Assembly: GCF_003594915.1 (NCBI RefSeq)
Contig: NZ_QZCS01000008.1
Location: 1 to 64,000 of the forward strand
DNA length: 64,000 nt
Origin: Enterobacter chuandaensis
Lineage (GTDB): Bacteria > Pseudomonadota > Gammaproteobacteria > Enterobacterales > Enterobacteriaceae
Direction: 5' to 3'
Shown: piece by piece, positions 1-9,388 of the stretch
Position numbering within the stretch: position 1 is the stretch's first letter
Layout of the letters: each line of letters begins with the position of its first letter
Translations under genes and position numbers: made by a program
Notes under the pieces: model-generated
Database searches by the model: none
What the model saw: only the letters and a program-made list of their open reading frames with translations
What the model was told of the DNA's origin: nothing

Positions 1-27
1 AAGGCCATCCGAAAGGATGGCCTTTTT
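1..27 (+). terminator. rrn operon terminator (rrnB T2-like)
   Basis: A perfect 9-bp stem (GGCCATCC with GGATGGCC, loop GAAA) is followed by TTTTT and then GCGTTTCT. This matches the second terminator of the E. coli rrnB operon as I remember it, which also lies just before murB. It implies that a 5S rRNA gene lies just left of the window. Confidence 0.85.
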
Positions 28-110
28 GCGTTTCTGCGCTGCACAAACTAATCCCCCAACGCCCTGCTTATACGGTAAACTACCTGCGTTTTTGCATCAG
101 GATAGCGTCT

Positions 111-1139
111 ATGAACCACTCCCTTAAGCCCTGGAATACCTTTGGCATTCAACGTAATGCTAATCAAATTGTACGTGCCAATACCGCACAGCAACTGCTG
201 GATGCATGGCAAAGCGCAACCGAAAATAACGAACCCGTACTGATTCTGGGCGAGGGAAGCAATGTCCTGTTTCTCGACGATTTTGCGGGAACAGTGATCG
301 TTAACCGCATCATGGGCATTGATGTGGAAGAGCGTGCCGATAGCTGGCATTTGCACGTGGGGGCCGGAGAAAACTGGCATCAGCTGGTGCAATTTACCCT
401 CGAAAAAGGGATGCCGGGTCTGGAAAACCTTGCGCTGATCCCAGGCTGCGCCGGATCGTCACCCATTCAAAACATCGGTGCCTACGGTATCGAACTGAAG
501 CATGTCTGTGAATATGTCGACTGCATCGAACTGGCGACCGGAACGGCTAAGCGTTTAACGGCAGAACAGTGCCGATTTGGCTATCGTGACAGTATTTTCA
601 AGCATGAATATCAGGATCGCTACGTGATTGTCGCCGTGGGCCTGCGTCTGTCGAAGAACTGGCAGCCGGTGCTGACCTATGGCGATTTAACGCGTCTCGA
701 TCCGGCAACCGTCACTCCCCGTGACGTGTTTGACTCAGTTTGCCATATGCGAATGACCAAACTTCCCGATCCGAAAGTTAACGGAAATGCAGGAAGCTTC
801 TTCAAAAACCCGGTTATCAGCAGCGAAAATGCAAAAGCCTTCCTTGAAGGATGGCCCACTGCGCCGCATTATCCTCAGGCAGATGGCAGCGTGAAGCTGG
901 CCGCAGGCTGGCTTATCGATCAATGCCAGCTAAAAGGCACGTCAGTGGGGGGGGCTGCCGTTCACCAGCAGCAGGCTCTGGTACTGATTAATCAATGTGA
1001 CGCGACCAGCGATGATGTTGTACAGCTGGCTCATTATGTTCGTCAGCGTGTGGGCGAAAAGTTTAACGTCTGGCTGGAGCCAGAAGTCCGCTTTATGGGC
1101 CGCACAGGTGAAGTGAATGCCGTGGAGACCATCGCGTGA
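111..1139 (+). CDS. murB: UDP-N-acetylmuramate dehydrogenase MurB
   Basis: MurB is the cytoplasmic FAD flavoenzyme that reduces UDP-GlcNAc-enolpyruvate to UDP-MurNAc with NADPH, the second committed step of peptidoglycan precursor synthesis. The 342 aa equal the E. coli length. An N-terminal FAD-binding PCMH domain carries the loop GEGSNVLF (about residues 46-53) and [17 protein letters not shown] (about 110-126). The C-terminal domain has the motif [10 protein letters not shown] (about 223-232), with the Ser that protonates the product, and the conserved Glu in WLEPEVR near the end. The start at 111 matches the family N-terminus [13 protein letters not shown]. The gene overlaps birA by 4 bp, so the two are translationally coupled, and an rrn terminator precedes it as in E. 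coli. Confidence 0.97.
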   Translation: MNHSLKPWNTFGIQRNANQIVRANTAQQLLDAWQSATENNEPVLILGEGSNVLFLDDFAGTVIVNRIMGIDVEERADSWHLHVGAGENWHQLVQFTLEKGMPGLENLALIPGCAGSSPIQNIGAYGIELKHVCEYVDCIELATGTAKRLTAEQCRFGYRDSIFKHEYQDRYVIVAVGLRLSKNWQPVLTYGDLTRLDPATVTPRDVFDSVCHMRMTKLPDPKVNGNAGSFFKNPVISSENAKAFLEGWPTAPHYPQADGSVKLAAGWLIDQCQLKGTSVGGAAVHQQQALVLINQCDATSDDVVQLAHYVRQRVGEKFNVWLEPEVRFMGRTGEVNAVETIA

Positions 1140-2098
1140 AGGACAATACCATCCCGTTAACCCTGATTAGCATCCTTGCTGACGGGGAGTTTCATTCTGG
1201 CGAGCAGCTGGGTGAACAGCTGGGCATGAGTCGTGCCGGCATTAACAAGCATATCCAGACGCTTCGCGACTGGGGCGTTGATGTGTTCACGGTGCCCGGA
1301 AAAGGCTACAGCCTGCCGGAGCCTATTCAATTACTGAATGAAGAGACGATCCGCAGCCAGATTGGATACGGCAATGTTGCGGTGCTGCCGGTGATTGATT
1401 CGACGAACCAGTATCTTATGGATCGGCTGAGCGAACTCTCCTCCGGTGATGCCTGTGTTGCCGAGTATCAGCAGGCTGGTCGCGGCCGTCGCGGTCGCAA
1501 ATGGTTCTCGCCATTTGGCGCCAATCTCTATCTGTCCATGTACTGGCGCCTGGAGCAGGGCCCGGCCGCTGCCATCGGACTGAGTCTGGTCATTGGTATC
1601 GTCATGGCGGAAGTGCTGCACGATCTGGGTGCCGATCGAGTGCGCGTTAAGTGGCCAAACGATCTTTACCTTAACGATCGTAAACTTGCCGGTATTCTGG
1701 TTGAACTGACGGGAAAAACCGGTGATGCCGCGCAAATTGTCATTGGCGCGGGGCTCAATATGGTGATGCGCAATGTCCAAAATGACGTGGTCAATCAGGC
1801 CTGGACCAACCTCCAGGAGGCGGGGATCGTCATCGATCGTAACACCCTTGCCGTGCGTATGATTAAAGAGTTACGTAGCTCACTCACGCTTTTTGAACAG
1901 GAAGGTCTGGCACCGTTCCTGTCTCGTTGGGAAAAGCTGGATAACTTCATCAACCGACCGGTGAAGCTGCTGATTGGTGATAAAGAGATCTACGGGGTTT
2001 CCCGCGGTATTGACGCACAGGGCGCGCTGCTTCTGGAGCAGGACGGCGCGATCAAGCCCTGGGTGGGCGGTGAGATTTCCCTGCGAAGCGCCGAATAA
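1136..2098 (+). CDS. birA: Bifunctional biotin-protein ligase / biotin operon repressor BirA
   Basis: BirA activates biotin to biotinyl-5'-AMP and transfers it to the AccB subunit of acetyl-CoA carboxylase. The holo-repressor dimer also represses the bio operon. The 320 aa have an N-terminal winged helix-turn-helix (residues about 1-60, [15 protein letters not shown]) and a central ligase domain with the biotinyl-AMP loop GRGRRGRKW (about 115-123) and KWPNDLY. A C-terminal SH3-like domain ends in [12 protein letters not shown]. The start is GTG inside the GTGA overlap with the murB stop; E. coli uses ATGA. In E. coli coaA follows, but here the next gene is bcsG on the opposite strand. Confidence 0.97.
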   Translation: MKDNTIPLTLISILADGEFHSGEQLGEQLGMSRAGINKHIQTLRDWGVDVFTVPGKGYSLPEPIQLLNEETIRSQIGYGNVAVLPVIDSTNQYLMDRLSELSSGDACVAEYQQAGRGRRGRKWFSPFGANLYLSMYWRLEQGPAAAIGLSLVIGIVMAEVLHDLGADRVRVKWPNDLYLNDRKLAGILVELTGKTGDAAQIVIGAGLNMVMRNVQNDVVNQAWTNLQEAGIVIDRNTLAVRMIKELRSSLTLFEQEGLAPFLSRWEKLDNFINRPVKLLIGDKEIYGVSRGIDAQGALLLEQDGAIKPWVGGEISLRSAE

Positions 2099-2180
2099 CC
2101 GGATGGAGTGAACGATGCGAAAATCCGTCTGCGCTACCTGCTGGTGCGGATTTCAGCGCAATAATAACGCACTGACTATC

Positions 2181-2203
2181 CCCTCTCCCCTGGGGGGAGA
2201 GGG
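2181..2203. repeat. REP-like palindrome between birA and bcsG
   Basis: CCCTCTCCCC and GGGGGAGAGGG form a perfect short hairpin. The same CCCTCTCCC...GGGAGAGGG element occurs at three other places in the window (about 21691, 25793 and 33733), always between the 3' ends of convergent genes. It probably stabilises or terminates transcripts from both sides. Confidence 0.75.
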
Positions 2204-2212
2204 TTAAATCAG

Positions 2213-3892
2213 TTACTGCGGATACGGTACCCAGTCCCCGCCGTTCAGACGAACGTACGGCTTGTTCTGATACTGAATCACCACCGCGTTGGCGTTCTCG
2301 GAAACTTCTGCCGTTTGCGGCAGATTACTGGTGAGCTGATCCCAGTTCACGCTATCTTCCACAAACAGCTTACCGTCAACGGCGCGGGCCACCAGTTCTG
2401 AGATCGCCAGATAGCTGCCTGGCTGGGTAATCTCAATTGGCGCGCCCTGGTGCGGAGCCTTCATGCCAAAGAATTTAATACCGGCTGGCACGTTGGTGAT
2501 GGACGGGCTTGGGATATCGCGCAGGCCGGATACCTGCATTCGGTCGCCTTTCAGCGCGCCACCGTGTTCAGGCACCACAACCACCATTACTTTACGTCCG
2601 GATTTTTCCAGCTCCGTGAAGAACGCATCCAGCTCGTCGAAGAATTTCTGCGCCCGAACTTTGTAATCCGCCGTTTTGCTCACGCCCGGGAAGTGATTAC
2701 CGTCGTGAAGCGGCAGGGTGTTATAGAACGTCGCACTGCGCGGATTGCTGTCTTTTTCGATGGTCTGCAGCCAGCGCTGCAGCACGGCGGTATCGTCATA
2801 AACCGGCGAGCCATCGAAGCCCAACAGCGTAACGGGAAGACCGGTTTGATCCATCAGCGGTGCCTGCATGCCACCCTGTTCACGTACCTCTTTCAGGAAG
2901 TTACCGAACTGGCCGTTATGCCCCAGCATCAGATGCTGCGTAAAGCCCAGCTTCGCGAGATTATCGAACAGATAACACTGGTTACCGGCGGGCTGATACA
3001 GGTTTTTATGCGACGTCTGGCCGCAGCTTGCTCGCAGCAGGCGGATTGCCGCCGGGCCGCTGTACGAGGTGGCAGAGTTAAAGTCTTTAAACTGGATGTC
3101 AAAGTGGGACCACAGCGGGTGAGACATTAACCCGGCGGCATCCACGTCGGCCCAGGAGAGGGAGCAGATGTTAATCACCAGCAACTCAAACGGCTGCGCA
3201 TCGGCTGGCAGCGCATCCGGGAATTTCGTCTGTCGCTTATCTTCAGCGGTATAAAAGCTGGAGAGCCACGCATTGAGATTGGTAGAGGTTGGCGGCGCGG
3301 TCTGCGTTGGAATATCGCCCACCACCGGCGTATCGCCTGCCGTTGTCACGGTTGCCGCTGCGCTTCCACCCGTCGTTGTCACCGTTGTCGTCGGCTGGCC
3401 GGCAGGCCACAGGGAAAAGCCTGGCCCCGCCAGCGTCAGCACGTTAAGCCAGATCATAATGGCGACGACAAACACCGTGACGCGGATCCACTGGGACAGG
3501 AAAAGCCAGGCAACCAGCAGGATAAAGACGGCGCCAATCATCTGCCAGTTAATAAAGCGCTCAACCAGGTCAAGCACATAGTCTGCGCTGAAGCCCGCAA
3601 CCTGCGATCCCTGGCTCATAATGCTTTCCGGGCCAGGCAGCCAGGTATCGTGCCAGAACAGCGCAAAGCCGATAGGGATAGCCACCCAGTGACGTAAACG
3701 ATGCAGCCTGATATTCGGCAGCGGCATCAGCAGGAATGCCATAAACACCAGGTTAAGCAGAGGATGGAAATTCAGATAGCCTGCCCACAGCAGACCAAAC
3801 TTCACCAGAAAGTAGAAGTTCCAGCCGGAAAGGCCACGCCAGTATTGCCAGAGCGGCGAGGGTGACGAAGCGGTATAGGTAGAATTAGTCAT
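2213..3892 (-). CDS. bcsG: Cellulose phosphoethanolamine transferase BcsG
   Basis: BcsG transfers phosphoethanolamine from phosphatidylethanolamine to the glucose units of nascent cellulose at the periplasmic face of the inner membrane. The 559 aa match the E. coli length. The N-terminal half holds several membrane segments (residues about 20-165), followed by a Thr/Ala-rich linker and a periplasmic alkaline-phosphatase-fold domain (about 230-559). The nucleophile region has [20 protein letters not shown] with the Ser-Gly-Pro-Ala active-site turn, and VVPEHGGAL supplies metal ligands. The start overlaps bcsF by 8 bp, so bcsE-bcsF-bcsG is one minus-strand operon divergent from bcsRQABZC. Downstream, birA is convergent rather than the dpp region that follows in E. 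coli. Confidence 0.96.
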   Translation of the reverse strand: MTNSTYTASSPSPLWQYWRGLSGWNFYFLVKFGLLWAGYLNFHPLLNLVFMAFLLMPLPNIRLHRLRHWVAIPIGFALFWHDTWLPGPESIMSQGSQVAGFSADYVLDLVERFINWQMIGAVFILLVAWLFLSQWIRVTVFVVAIMIWLNVLTLAGPGFSLWPAGQPTTTVTTTGGSAAATVTTAGDTPVVGDIPTQTAPPTSTNLNAWLSSFYTAEDKRQTKFPDALPADAQPFELLVINICSLSWADVDAAGLMSHPLWSHFDIQFKDFNSATSYSGPAAIRLLRASCGQTSHKNLYQPAGNQCYLFDNLAKLGFTQHLMLGHNGQFGNFLKEVREQGGMQAPLMDQTGLPVTLLGFDGSPVYDDTAVLQRWLQTIEKDSNPRSATFYNTLPLHDGNHFPGVSKTADYKVRAQKFFDELDAFFTELEKSGRKVMVVVVPEHGGALKGDRMQVSGLRDIPSPSITNVPAGIKFFGMKAPHQGAPIEITQPGSYLAISELVARAVDGKLFVEDSVNWDQLTSNLPQTAEVSENANAVVIQYQNKPYVRLNGGDWVPYPQ

Positions 3893-4079
3893 GTTTTCGG
3901 TCTGCCTTGACGTGTGATGCCCGTGTCAGTGTTCCGGCTGGTTTTACATAGCGAGGTTTTACAAACATCACTCTGGCCGTATCACGGATACGACGTATGG
4001 AATGGCGCGCATAGTAGCCAAGCGGGAAAAAGATCAGCGCACAGACTATAACCAGTTGCAGGATATCGCTGATATTCAT
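3885..4079 (-). CDS. bcsF: Cellulose synthase accessory membrane protein BcsF
   Basis: BcsF is a 64-aa single-pass inner-membrane protein. It has one hydrophobic segment (residues about 6-26, [18 protein letters not shown]) followed by a basic tail with the conserved [11 protein letters not shown]. In E. coli it recruits BcsE and helps BcsG at the synthase. The start codon overlaps the bcsE stop as ATGA, and the 3' end overlaps bcsG by 8 bp, so all three are coupled. If the amber codon in bcsE is real, polarity could lower expression of this gene. Confidence 0.93.
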   Translation of the reverse strand: MNISDILQLVIVCALIFFPLGYYARHSIRRIRDTARVMFVKPRYVKPAGTLTRASHVKADRKHD

Positions 4080-5638
4080 GATGGTGCGTTCTCCGCATTG
4101 TCTGTTAATAAGCGAAGGGGCTCCGGAACCCGGCGCCAGACGTGTCCATCATGTCTGGCATTGAGGATCGGCTTCACATCGCTCGTGATCGCAAGGGGTT
4201 TAGCCCATTGTTCAGGCTGAAGCGCGCGCATCTGCACCAGCTCCGCGCTGATAGCATTATCTTCGAACCAAATCATACGGTTTGAGAAAATATCCCCGGT
4301 AGGCAGGGGGAAGATGTGGTTAAGCGCGGTATCGAGATCGTTCACCCGGCAGAAGGACAAAAACAGCACCAGGCGATTGTCGCCAATGGTCATGATGTCC
4401 CCTGTGCGGTTCGGGCGGCATAAGGTGAGCGCCTGCTCAACGCGAATGCCCGGTACAGGTCGCAGGGCAACCATAACCCCTTTACCGTCCGCAGGCAGCA
4501 ACGTGTTGTTCATCATGTTGCCGACGGCATCGCAGAACGTGTCCCATTTCTGGTATCCGCGCAGCTTCATCGGCTGCGTCATGGAGAGCAGCGTGGAAAT
4601 ATCTTCCGGTACATGACGGCTGAACTGCTGGCCCTGAACGCTCTCAATAAGCGTCAGGCAGCGTGACAGTGGCGCATTCTAGGGGATAACCATATTGGCC
4701 CCGCAGCCAAGCAGCAAACGCTCATCGGTGGCGCGCAGGCTGGTATTGTTTTCGCGCACGATAATTTTTAACGCGCTTCCGCGCTGGCGGCGCAAGGTAT
4801 GAATTTGTCTCGCCAGCGTCTCAATCTGGTTATTTTGCATCAACGAGAAAACGAGGGTAGCCGCCTGGGTGGTACGGGCTTCATGAAAAAGCGCTTCGTT
4901 AGATTCAAACAGCGACCAGTTTTCCGACAGTGCAGGCGCGCCTTCTAAAACGGCAATATGGCTCAGAATGCGCTTTTCATCGCTGCGCGGCTGCACTACC
5001 GTTTCTTCCTGCTGTGCCAGATGCCATTTCCTCTCGCGATGACTAAGGGTGAGCTGTTGCCTGGCGCTCACGCCTTTTTCGTTACACCAGAAGGCAATAT
5101 CGTAGAGATAGCTGCCCGCCTGGTCACGCAGGCTTGCCAGTCCGAACAGGGAACGATATTCGCCCATTAAAAGTGAGAACAGCTTGTCATTATTACTGCC
5201 GGGGTTGACGACCAATAGCGTGCAATTTTGAAACTTTGCCCATTTATTGATTTTTTCCAGCCACGGCAGCAGTTTTTCAGCAGGAATATTTTGCAGTACG
5301 TTATTTGCACATTTCAGAATCACTAAATAGTGATCCGGATCAATAGAGCACTGAACGTCGCGGGACAAAAAGTATAGACTATCCGCTTCCGCTGACATGG
5401 AAAACAAACGTATTTTCTGGGGGCCGCTGTCACTTTCCAGCGTAATAATTTTCTTCGGCTCTTCGCCCATACTAATGACGGCCACGCGGGAATCCTTATC
5501 CTGAGCGGCAATTGTCTGGTTTACCAGACTGATAGCATCTTCATTACGATCCGTATTAATCCACCAGACTCCACCGACTGGCATGTGGCTCAATTCGTCC
5601 CATAATGACTGGATGCCAATAGAAAATATGGAGTCCAC
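4076..5638 (-). pseudogene. bcsE: Cyclic-di-GMP-binding cellulose regulator BcsE, interrupted by an amber codon
   Basis: BcsE enhances cellulose synthesis; its C-terminal GIL domain binds c-di-GMP and it docks on the synthase through BcsF, BcsR and BcsQ. Read as one frame this is 520 codons, matching the E. coli protein, starting at a GTG (5638) preceded by AGAGGGA. Codon 320 is TAG (4679-4681), just after GCGANMVIP, where E. coli has Trp as I recall. The frame then continues with full similarity (NAPLSRCLTLIESVQGQQ) through the GIL domain with the intact c-di-GMP motif RTGD. The downstream part has its own ATG at 4582. The lesion is a single G-to-A type change, so it is either a recent loss, a suppressed amber, or a base-call error. 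Confidence 0.88.
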
Positions 5639-5812
5639 GGTGTCCCTCTTTTCGTCTAATTTATCTGTATCTCAGTTTACTAGCGAAAGCGTAGAAATAA
5701 ACCTAACATTGAAATTAAAGAACATCAGATTTAGCATGTAAATGAAATTTGTCAGGGCAGGATGCCCCGCGACTTCTGAGCGTGCGATTTTCCTCAAAGG
5801 GATGGAAAAAGA
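5639..5812. promoter_or_regulatory. Divergent control region of the two bcs operons
   Basis: This 174-bp A+T-richer stretch separates the divergent starts of bcsE and bcsR and must hold both promoters. I cannot assign -35/-10 boxes with confidence and see no copy of the AAGAC-NN-GTCTT operator found in the adhesin island. Confidence 0.5.
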
Positions 5813-6001
5813 ATGGATAATAACGAACCCGGAACCCCAGTCGACTCGACCCTGGGTTACACTTTCCAGAACGATTTTCTGGCGCTGACGCAGGCCTTTT
5901 CATTACCCGAAATAGATTACACCGATATTTCCCAGCGGGAACAGTTGGCCGCGGCTATTAAACGCTGGCCGTTATTAGCTGAATTTGCCCATCAACAATA
6001 A
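5813..6001 (+). CDS. bcsR: Cellulose biosynthesis regulator BcsR
   Basis: BcsR is a 62-aa cytoplasmic protein that opens the bcsRQABZC operon. In E. coli it forms a 2:2 complex with BcsQ and stabilises it at the synthase. The sequence is colinear with E. coli BcsR (YTFQNDFLALTQAFSLPEIDY, then SQREQLAAAIKRWPLLAEFA). A purine-rich stretch (AAAGGGATGGAAAAAG) precedes the ATG. bcsQ follows 11 bp after the stop, with an AAGGGAG ribosome-binding site in the gap. Confidence 0.94.
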   Translation: MDNNEPGTPVDSTLGYTFQNDFLALTQAFSLPEIDYTDISQREQLAAAIKRWPLLAEFAHQQ

Positions 6002-6012
6002 GGGAGCCATTG

Positions 6013-6766
6013 ATGGCCATACTCGGATTACAGGGCGTCCGTGGCGGTGTGGGTACCACATCTGTTACCGCGGCGCTGGCGTGGTCATTACAGCTTTTTA
6101 GGTGAATCGGTGCTGGTGATTGATGCCTGCGCCGATAATTTGCTGCGTATGTCGTTCAACGTCGATTTCACGCGCGAAGAGGGCTGGGCCCGCGCGCTGC
6201 TTGATGACAAAGACTGGCGGGACGCAGGTCTGCGTTACACCTCCCAGCTGGATTTGCTGCCTTTTGGTCAACTGACCACCACGGAGCGCGAAAATGAAGC
6301 CGCCTATCAGCGTCTGTTTTCGCAGTTCACGCTTGCGCTGCAGAGTCTGAAAGAGAAGGGAGATTACCAGTGGATCCTTCTGGATCTGCCGCACGGCGCC
6401 GGGACGCTGACCCGGCAGCTTATCGCCCAGTGCGACCATGTGCTTTCCATCGTGAACGTGGATGCGAACTGCCATATTCGCCTGCATCAGCAGGGACTGC
6501 CTCAGAATGCGCATCTCCTGATTAACGATTTACGCATTGGCAGCCAGATTCAGGACGATCTCTACCAGGTCTGGCTGCAAAGCCAGCGACGCCTGCTGCC
6601 CATTGTGATTCATCGGGATGAGGGGATGGCAGAATGCCTCGCCTCCAAGCAGCCGCTCGGTGAGTATCGCAGCGACTCGCTCGCAGCAGAAGAGATCCTG
6701 ACGCTGGCTAACTGGTGTCTGCTGAACTTCGCCAGCAAGGCGGAGCCCGCAGGGAGTTCGGTATGA
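6013..6766 (+). pseudogene. bcsQ: Cellulose synthase-associated MinD-like ATPase BcsQ, frameshifted
   Basis: BcsQ is a SIMIBI-class ATPase that, with BcsR and BcsE, is essential for cellulose secretion and synthase placement in E. coli. The true start is ATG 6013 after AAGGGAG, giving MAILGLQGVRGGVGTTS with the deviant Walker A. The frame runs into TGA after SLQLFR. Removing one T from the T5 run at 6095-6099 restores SLQLLGESVLVIDAC and then an uninterrupted frame to 6766. The corrected product is 250 aa, exactly the E. coli length. The lesion is therefore +1 in a short homopolymer: a real loss, a phase-variable tract, or a sequencing error. E. coli K-12 independently lost BcsQ through a nonsense codon. 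Confidence 0.88.
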
Positions 6767-9378
6767 GTCGACTCGCCAGCTGGCTTCTTATCCCGCCGGT
6801 CAGTTCGCGTTTGAGCGACCATTACCGGCATTTTCGCCGGCATGGCGCCTCGGCATTCAGCGCCGCGCTCGGCTGTTTCTGGATGATCCTGGCCTGGACG
6901 TTCATTCCACTCGAACACCCGCGCTGGCAGCGCATACGTGCGCGCCACGCTGAATTATATCCCCACATTAATCCCGATCGGCCACGGCCTTTGGATCCGG
7001 CGCGCTACCTCATTCAGGCCATCTGGCTGGTGGCGACGTCTCCCCGGTCAGAAAATAAAGTTCCGCACTGGCGCAGCTACTCCCGCGTACAGCAGCTACG
7101 CGAACGCTATCACCAGTGGCTGGATAAACTGCCCGATAGCGTCAGCGATAAGACCAGCCATCTGGATAACCATAAAGAGCTCGGGCATCTCCACCCGGGC
7201 TTGCGGCGTTTTATCCTTGGCGTGATTGTCGTGTTCTCGCTCATTCTGGCGCTGGTCTGTATCACGCAACCCTTCAATCCCCTGGCGCAGTTCACCTTCC
7301 TGATCCTGCTGTGGGGCGTGGCGTTGCTGGTTCGCCGTATTCCGGGCCGCTTCTCGGCGCTGATGCTGATTGTGCTGTCGCTGACGGTTTCCTGTCGGTA
7401 TATCTGGTGGCGTTACACCTCAACGCTGAACTGGGACGATCCGGTCAGCCTGGTGTGCGGTCTGGTGCTGCTGTTTGCTGAAACCTACGCGTGGATTGTG
7501 CTGGTGCTGGGCTATTTTCAGGTGATCTGGCCGCTCAACCGCCAGCCGGTTCCGCTGCCGAAAGACACCACGCAGTGGCCGACCGTCGATCTCTTCGTCC
7601 CGACCTACAACGAAGACCTGAGCGTGGTGAAAAACACCATCTATGCCGCGCTGGGCATCGACTGGCCGAAAGATAAGCTCAAAGTCTGGATCCTGGATGA
7701 CGGCAACCGTCCGGCGTTTCGCCAGTTTGCCGAAGAGGTCGGCGTTGAGTATATCGCCCGTCCGACTCACGAACACGCGAAGGCCGGGAACATCAACAAC
7801 GCCCTGAAGTATGCCACCGGGGAGTTCGTCTCGATCTTTGACTGTGACCACGTGCCGACGCGCTCGTTCCTGCAGATGACCATGGGCTGGTTCCTGAAAG
7901 AGAAAGAGCTGGCAATGATGCAGACGCCGCACCACTTCTTCTCGCCGGACCCGTTTGAACGTAACCTTGGCCGCTTCCGTAAAACCCCGAACGAAGGCAC
8001 ACTGTTCTATGGCCTCGTACAGGACGGGAACGACATGTGGGATGCCACCTTCTTCTGCGGCTCCTGTGCGGTTATCCGCCGTAAGCCGCTGGATGAAATT
8101 GGCGGTATTGCCGTTGAGACGGTGACCGAAGATGCGCACACCTCTCTGCGCCTGCACCGTCGGGGCTATACCTCTGCCTACATGCGTATTCCTCAGGCTG
8201 CCGGTCTGGCGACGGAATCACTCTCGGCGCACATTGGCCAGCGTATTCGCTGGGCGCGCGGCATGGTGCAGATTTTCCGCCTTGATAACCCGCTGATAGG
8301 TAAAGGGCTTAAGCTTGCGCAGCGTCTCTGCTACGTCAACGCCATGTTCCACTTCTTATCCGGTATACCGCGTCTGATCTTCCTGACCGCGCCCCTGGCG
8401 TTCCTGCTGCTTCACGCCTATATCATCTACGCCCCCGCGCTGATGATTGCGCTGTTCGTTTTGCCGCACATGATCCACGCGAGCCTGACGAACTCGAAGA
8501 TTCAGGGTAAATACCGCCATTCGTTCTGGAGTGAAATCTACGAAACGGTGCTGGCGTGGTACATCGCGCCGCCGACGATGGTCGCGCTGATTAACCCGCA
8601 CAAAGGGAAGTTTAACGTCACCGCGAAGGGCGGCCTGGTAGAAGAGGAGTACGTCGACTGGGTGATCTCCCGCCCGTATATCTTCCTCGTGCTGCTGAAT
8701 ATTGTCGGCGTGATCGCCGGTATCTGGCGCTACTTCTACGGCCCGGAAAACGAAATCCTCACCGTCTTTGTGAGTATGGCCTGGGTGTTCTACAACCTGA
8801 TTATCCTCGGCGGCGCGGTGGCGGTGTCGGTGGAGAGTAAACAGGTTCGTCGCGCGCATCGCGTTGAAATCTGCATGCCTGCGGCGATTGCCCGTGAAGA
8901 TGGTCACCTCTTCTCCTGTACGGTGCACGACTTCTCTGACGGTGGTCTGGGGATCAAAATCAACGGCCAGGCGAAAGTGCTGGAAGGGCAGAAAGTTAAC
9001 CTGCTGCTTAAACGCGGCCAGCAGGAGTACGTCTTCCCGACGCAGGTTGTGCGTGTGGCAGGCAGTGAGGTGGGTCTGCAGCTGATGCCGCTGACCAAAA
9101 AGCAACACATTGATTTTGTGCAGTGTACGTTTGCCCGTGCGGATACATGGGCTCTCTGGCAGGACAGCTTCCCGGAAGATAAACCTCTGGAAAGCCTGCT
9201 GGATATTCTGAAGCTGGGGTTCCGTGGCTATCGTCACCTTGCAGAATTTGCCCCGTCGTCGGTGAAATTAATTTTCCGGTCACTTACTTCGCTGGTTTCC
9301 TGGGTCGTGTCGTTCATTCCTCGTCGTCCTGAGCGGGATGAGGCGAAGCAGGCGGACCCGGTTATGGCTCAACAATGA
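6763..9378 (+). CDS. bcsA: Cellulose synthase catalytic subunit BcsA
   Basis: BcsA is the processive family-2 glycosyltransferase that polymerises UDP-glucose into beta-1,4-glucan and threads it across the inner membrane. The chosen start is ATG 6763, overlapping the bcsQ stop as ATGA; this gives 871 aa with MSRLASWLLIPP at the N-terminus, as in E. coli. Catalytic motifs are all present: ILDDGNR (about 308-314), DCDH (about 359), VTEDAH (about 454) and QRIRW (about 491). A C-terminal PilZ domain has the c-di-GMP residues RRAHR (about 695) and DFSDGG. About eight membrane helices flank the catalytic domain. The gene itself looks fully functional, in contrast to its upstream neighbour. Confidence 0.97.
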   Translation: MSRLASWLLIPPVSSRLSDHYRHFRRHGASAFSAALGCFWMILAWTFIPLEHPRWQRIRARHAELYPHINPDRPRPLDPARYLIQAIWLVATSPRSENKVPHWRSYSRVQQLRERYHQWLDKLPDSVSDKTSHLDNHKELGHLHPGLRRFILGVIVVFSLILALVCITQPFNPLAQFTFLILLWGVALLVRRIPGRFSALMLIVLSLTVSCRYIWWRYTSTLNWDDPVSLVCGLVLLFAETYAWIVLVLGYFQVIWPLNRQPVPLPKDTTQWPTVDLFVPTYNEDLSVVKNTIYAALGIDWPKDKLKVWILDDGNRPAFRQFAEEVGVEYIARPTHEHAKAGNINNALKYATGEFVSIFDCDHVPTRSFLQMTMGWFLKEKELAMMQTPHHFFSPDPFERNLGRFRKTPNEGTLFYGLVQDGNDMWDATFFCGSCAVIRRKPLDEIGGIAVETVTEDAHTSLRLHRRGYTSAYMRIPQAAGLATESLSAHIGQRIRWARGMVQIFRLDNPLIGKGLKLAQRLCYVNAMFHFLSGIPRLIFLTAPLAFLLLHAYIIYAPALMIALFVLPHMIHASLTNSKIQGKYRHSFWSEIYETVLAWYIAPPTMVALINPHKGKFNVTAKGGLVEEEYVDWVISRPYIFLVLLNIVGVIAGIWRYFYGPENEILTVFVSMAWVFYNLIILGGAVAVSVESKQVRRAHRVEICMPAAIAREDGHLFSCTVHDFSDGGLGIKINGQAKVLEGQKVNLLLKRGQQEYVFPTQVVRVAGSEVGLQLMPLTKKQHIDFVQCTFARADTWALWQDSFPEDKPLESLLDILKLGFRGYRHLAEFAPSSVKLIFRSLTSLVSWVVSFIPRRPERDEAKQADPVMAQQ

Positions 9379-9388
9379 TGATAACGCG

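Noticed and set aside
2115..2207. A 30-codon open frame after birA (MRKSVCATCWCGFQ...) with a GGAG-like ribosome-binding site and three Cys residues
   Set aside because: Its 3' third is made of the REP-like palindrome, no family is recognisable and its 5' part overlaps a possible hairpin (AAATCCG/CGGATTT). Without conservation data it is not a supported gene.
2450..3130. Long opposite-strand open frames inside bcsG, bcsA, adhesin genes and gor (for example 226, 245, 327, 496 and 248 aa)
   Set aside because: They lie antisense to well-recognised genes in G+C-rich codons, have no family similarity and follow the codon periodicity of the gene on the other strand.
6041..6100. A GTG start at 6041 giving an uninterrupted 241-aa BcsQ
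   Set aside because: Its first about 20 residues (AVWVPHLLPRRWRGHYS) are unlike BcsQ and skip the Walker A motif, which is encoded in the other frame from ATG 6013 with a proper ribosome-binding site.
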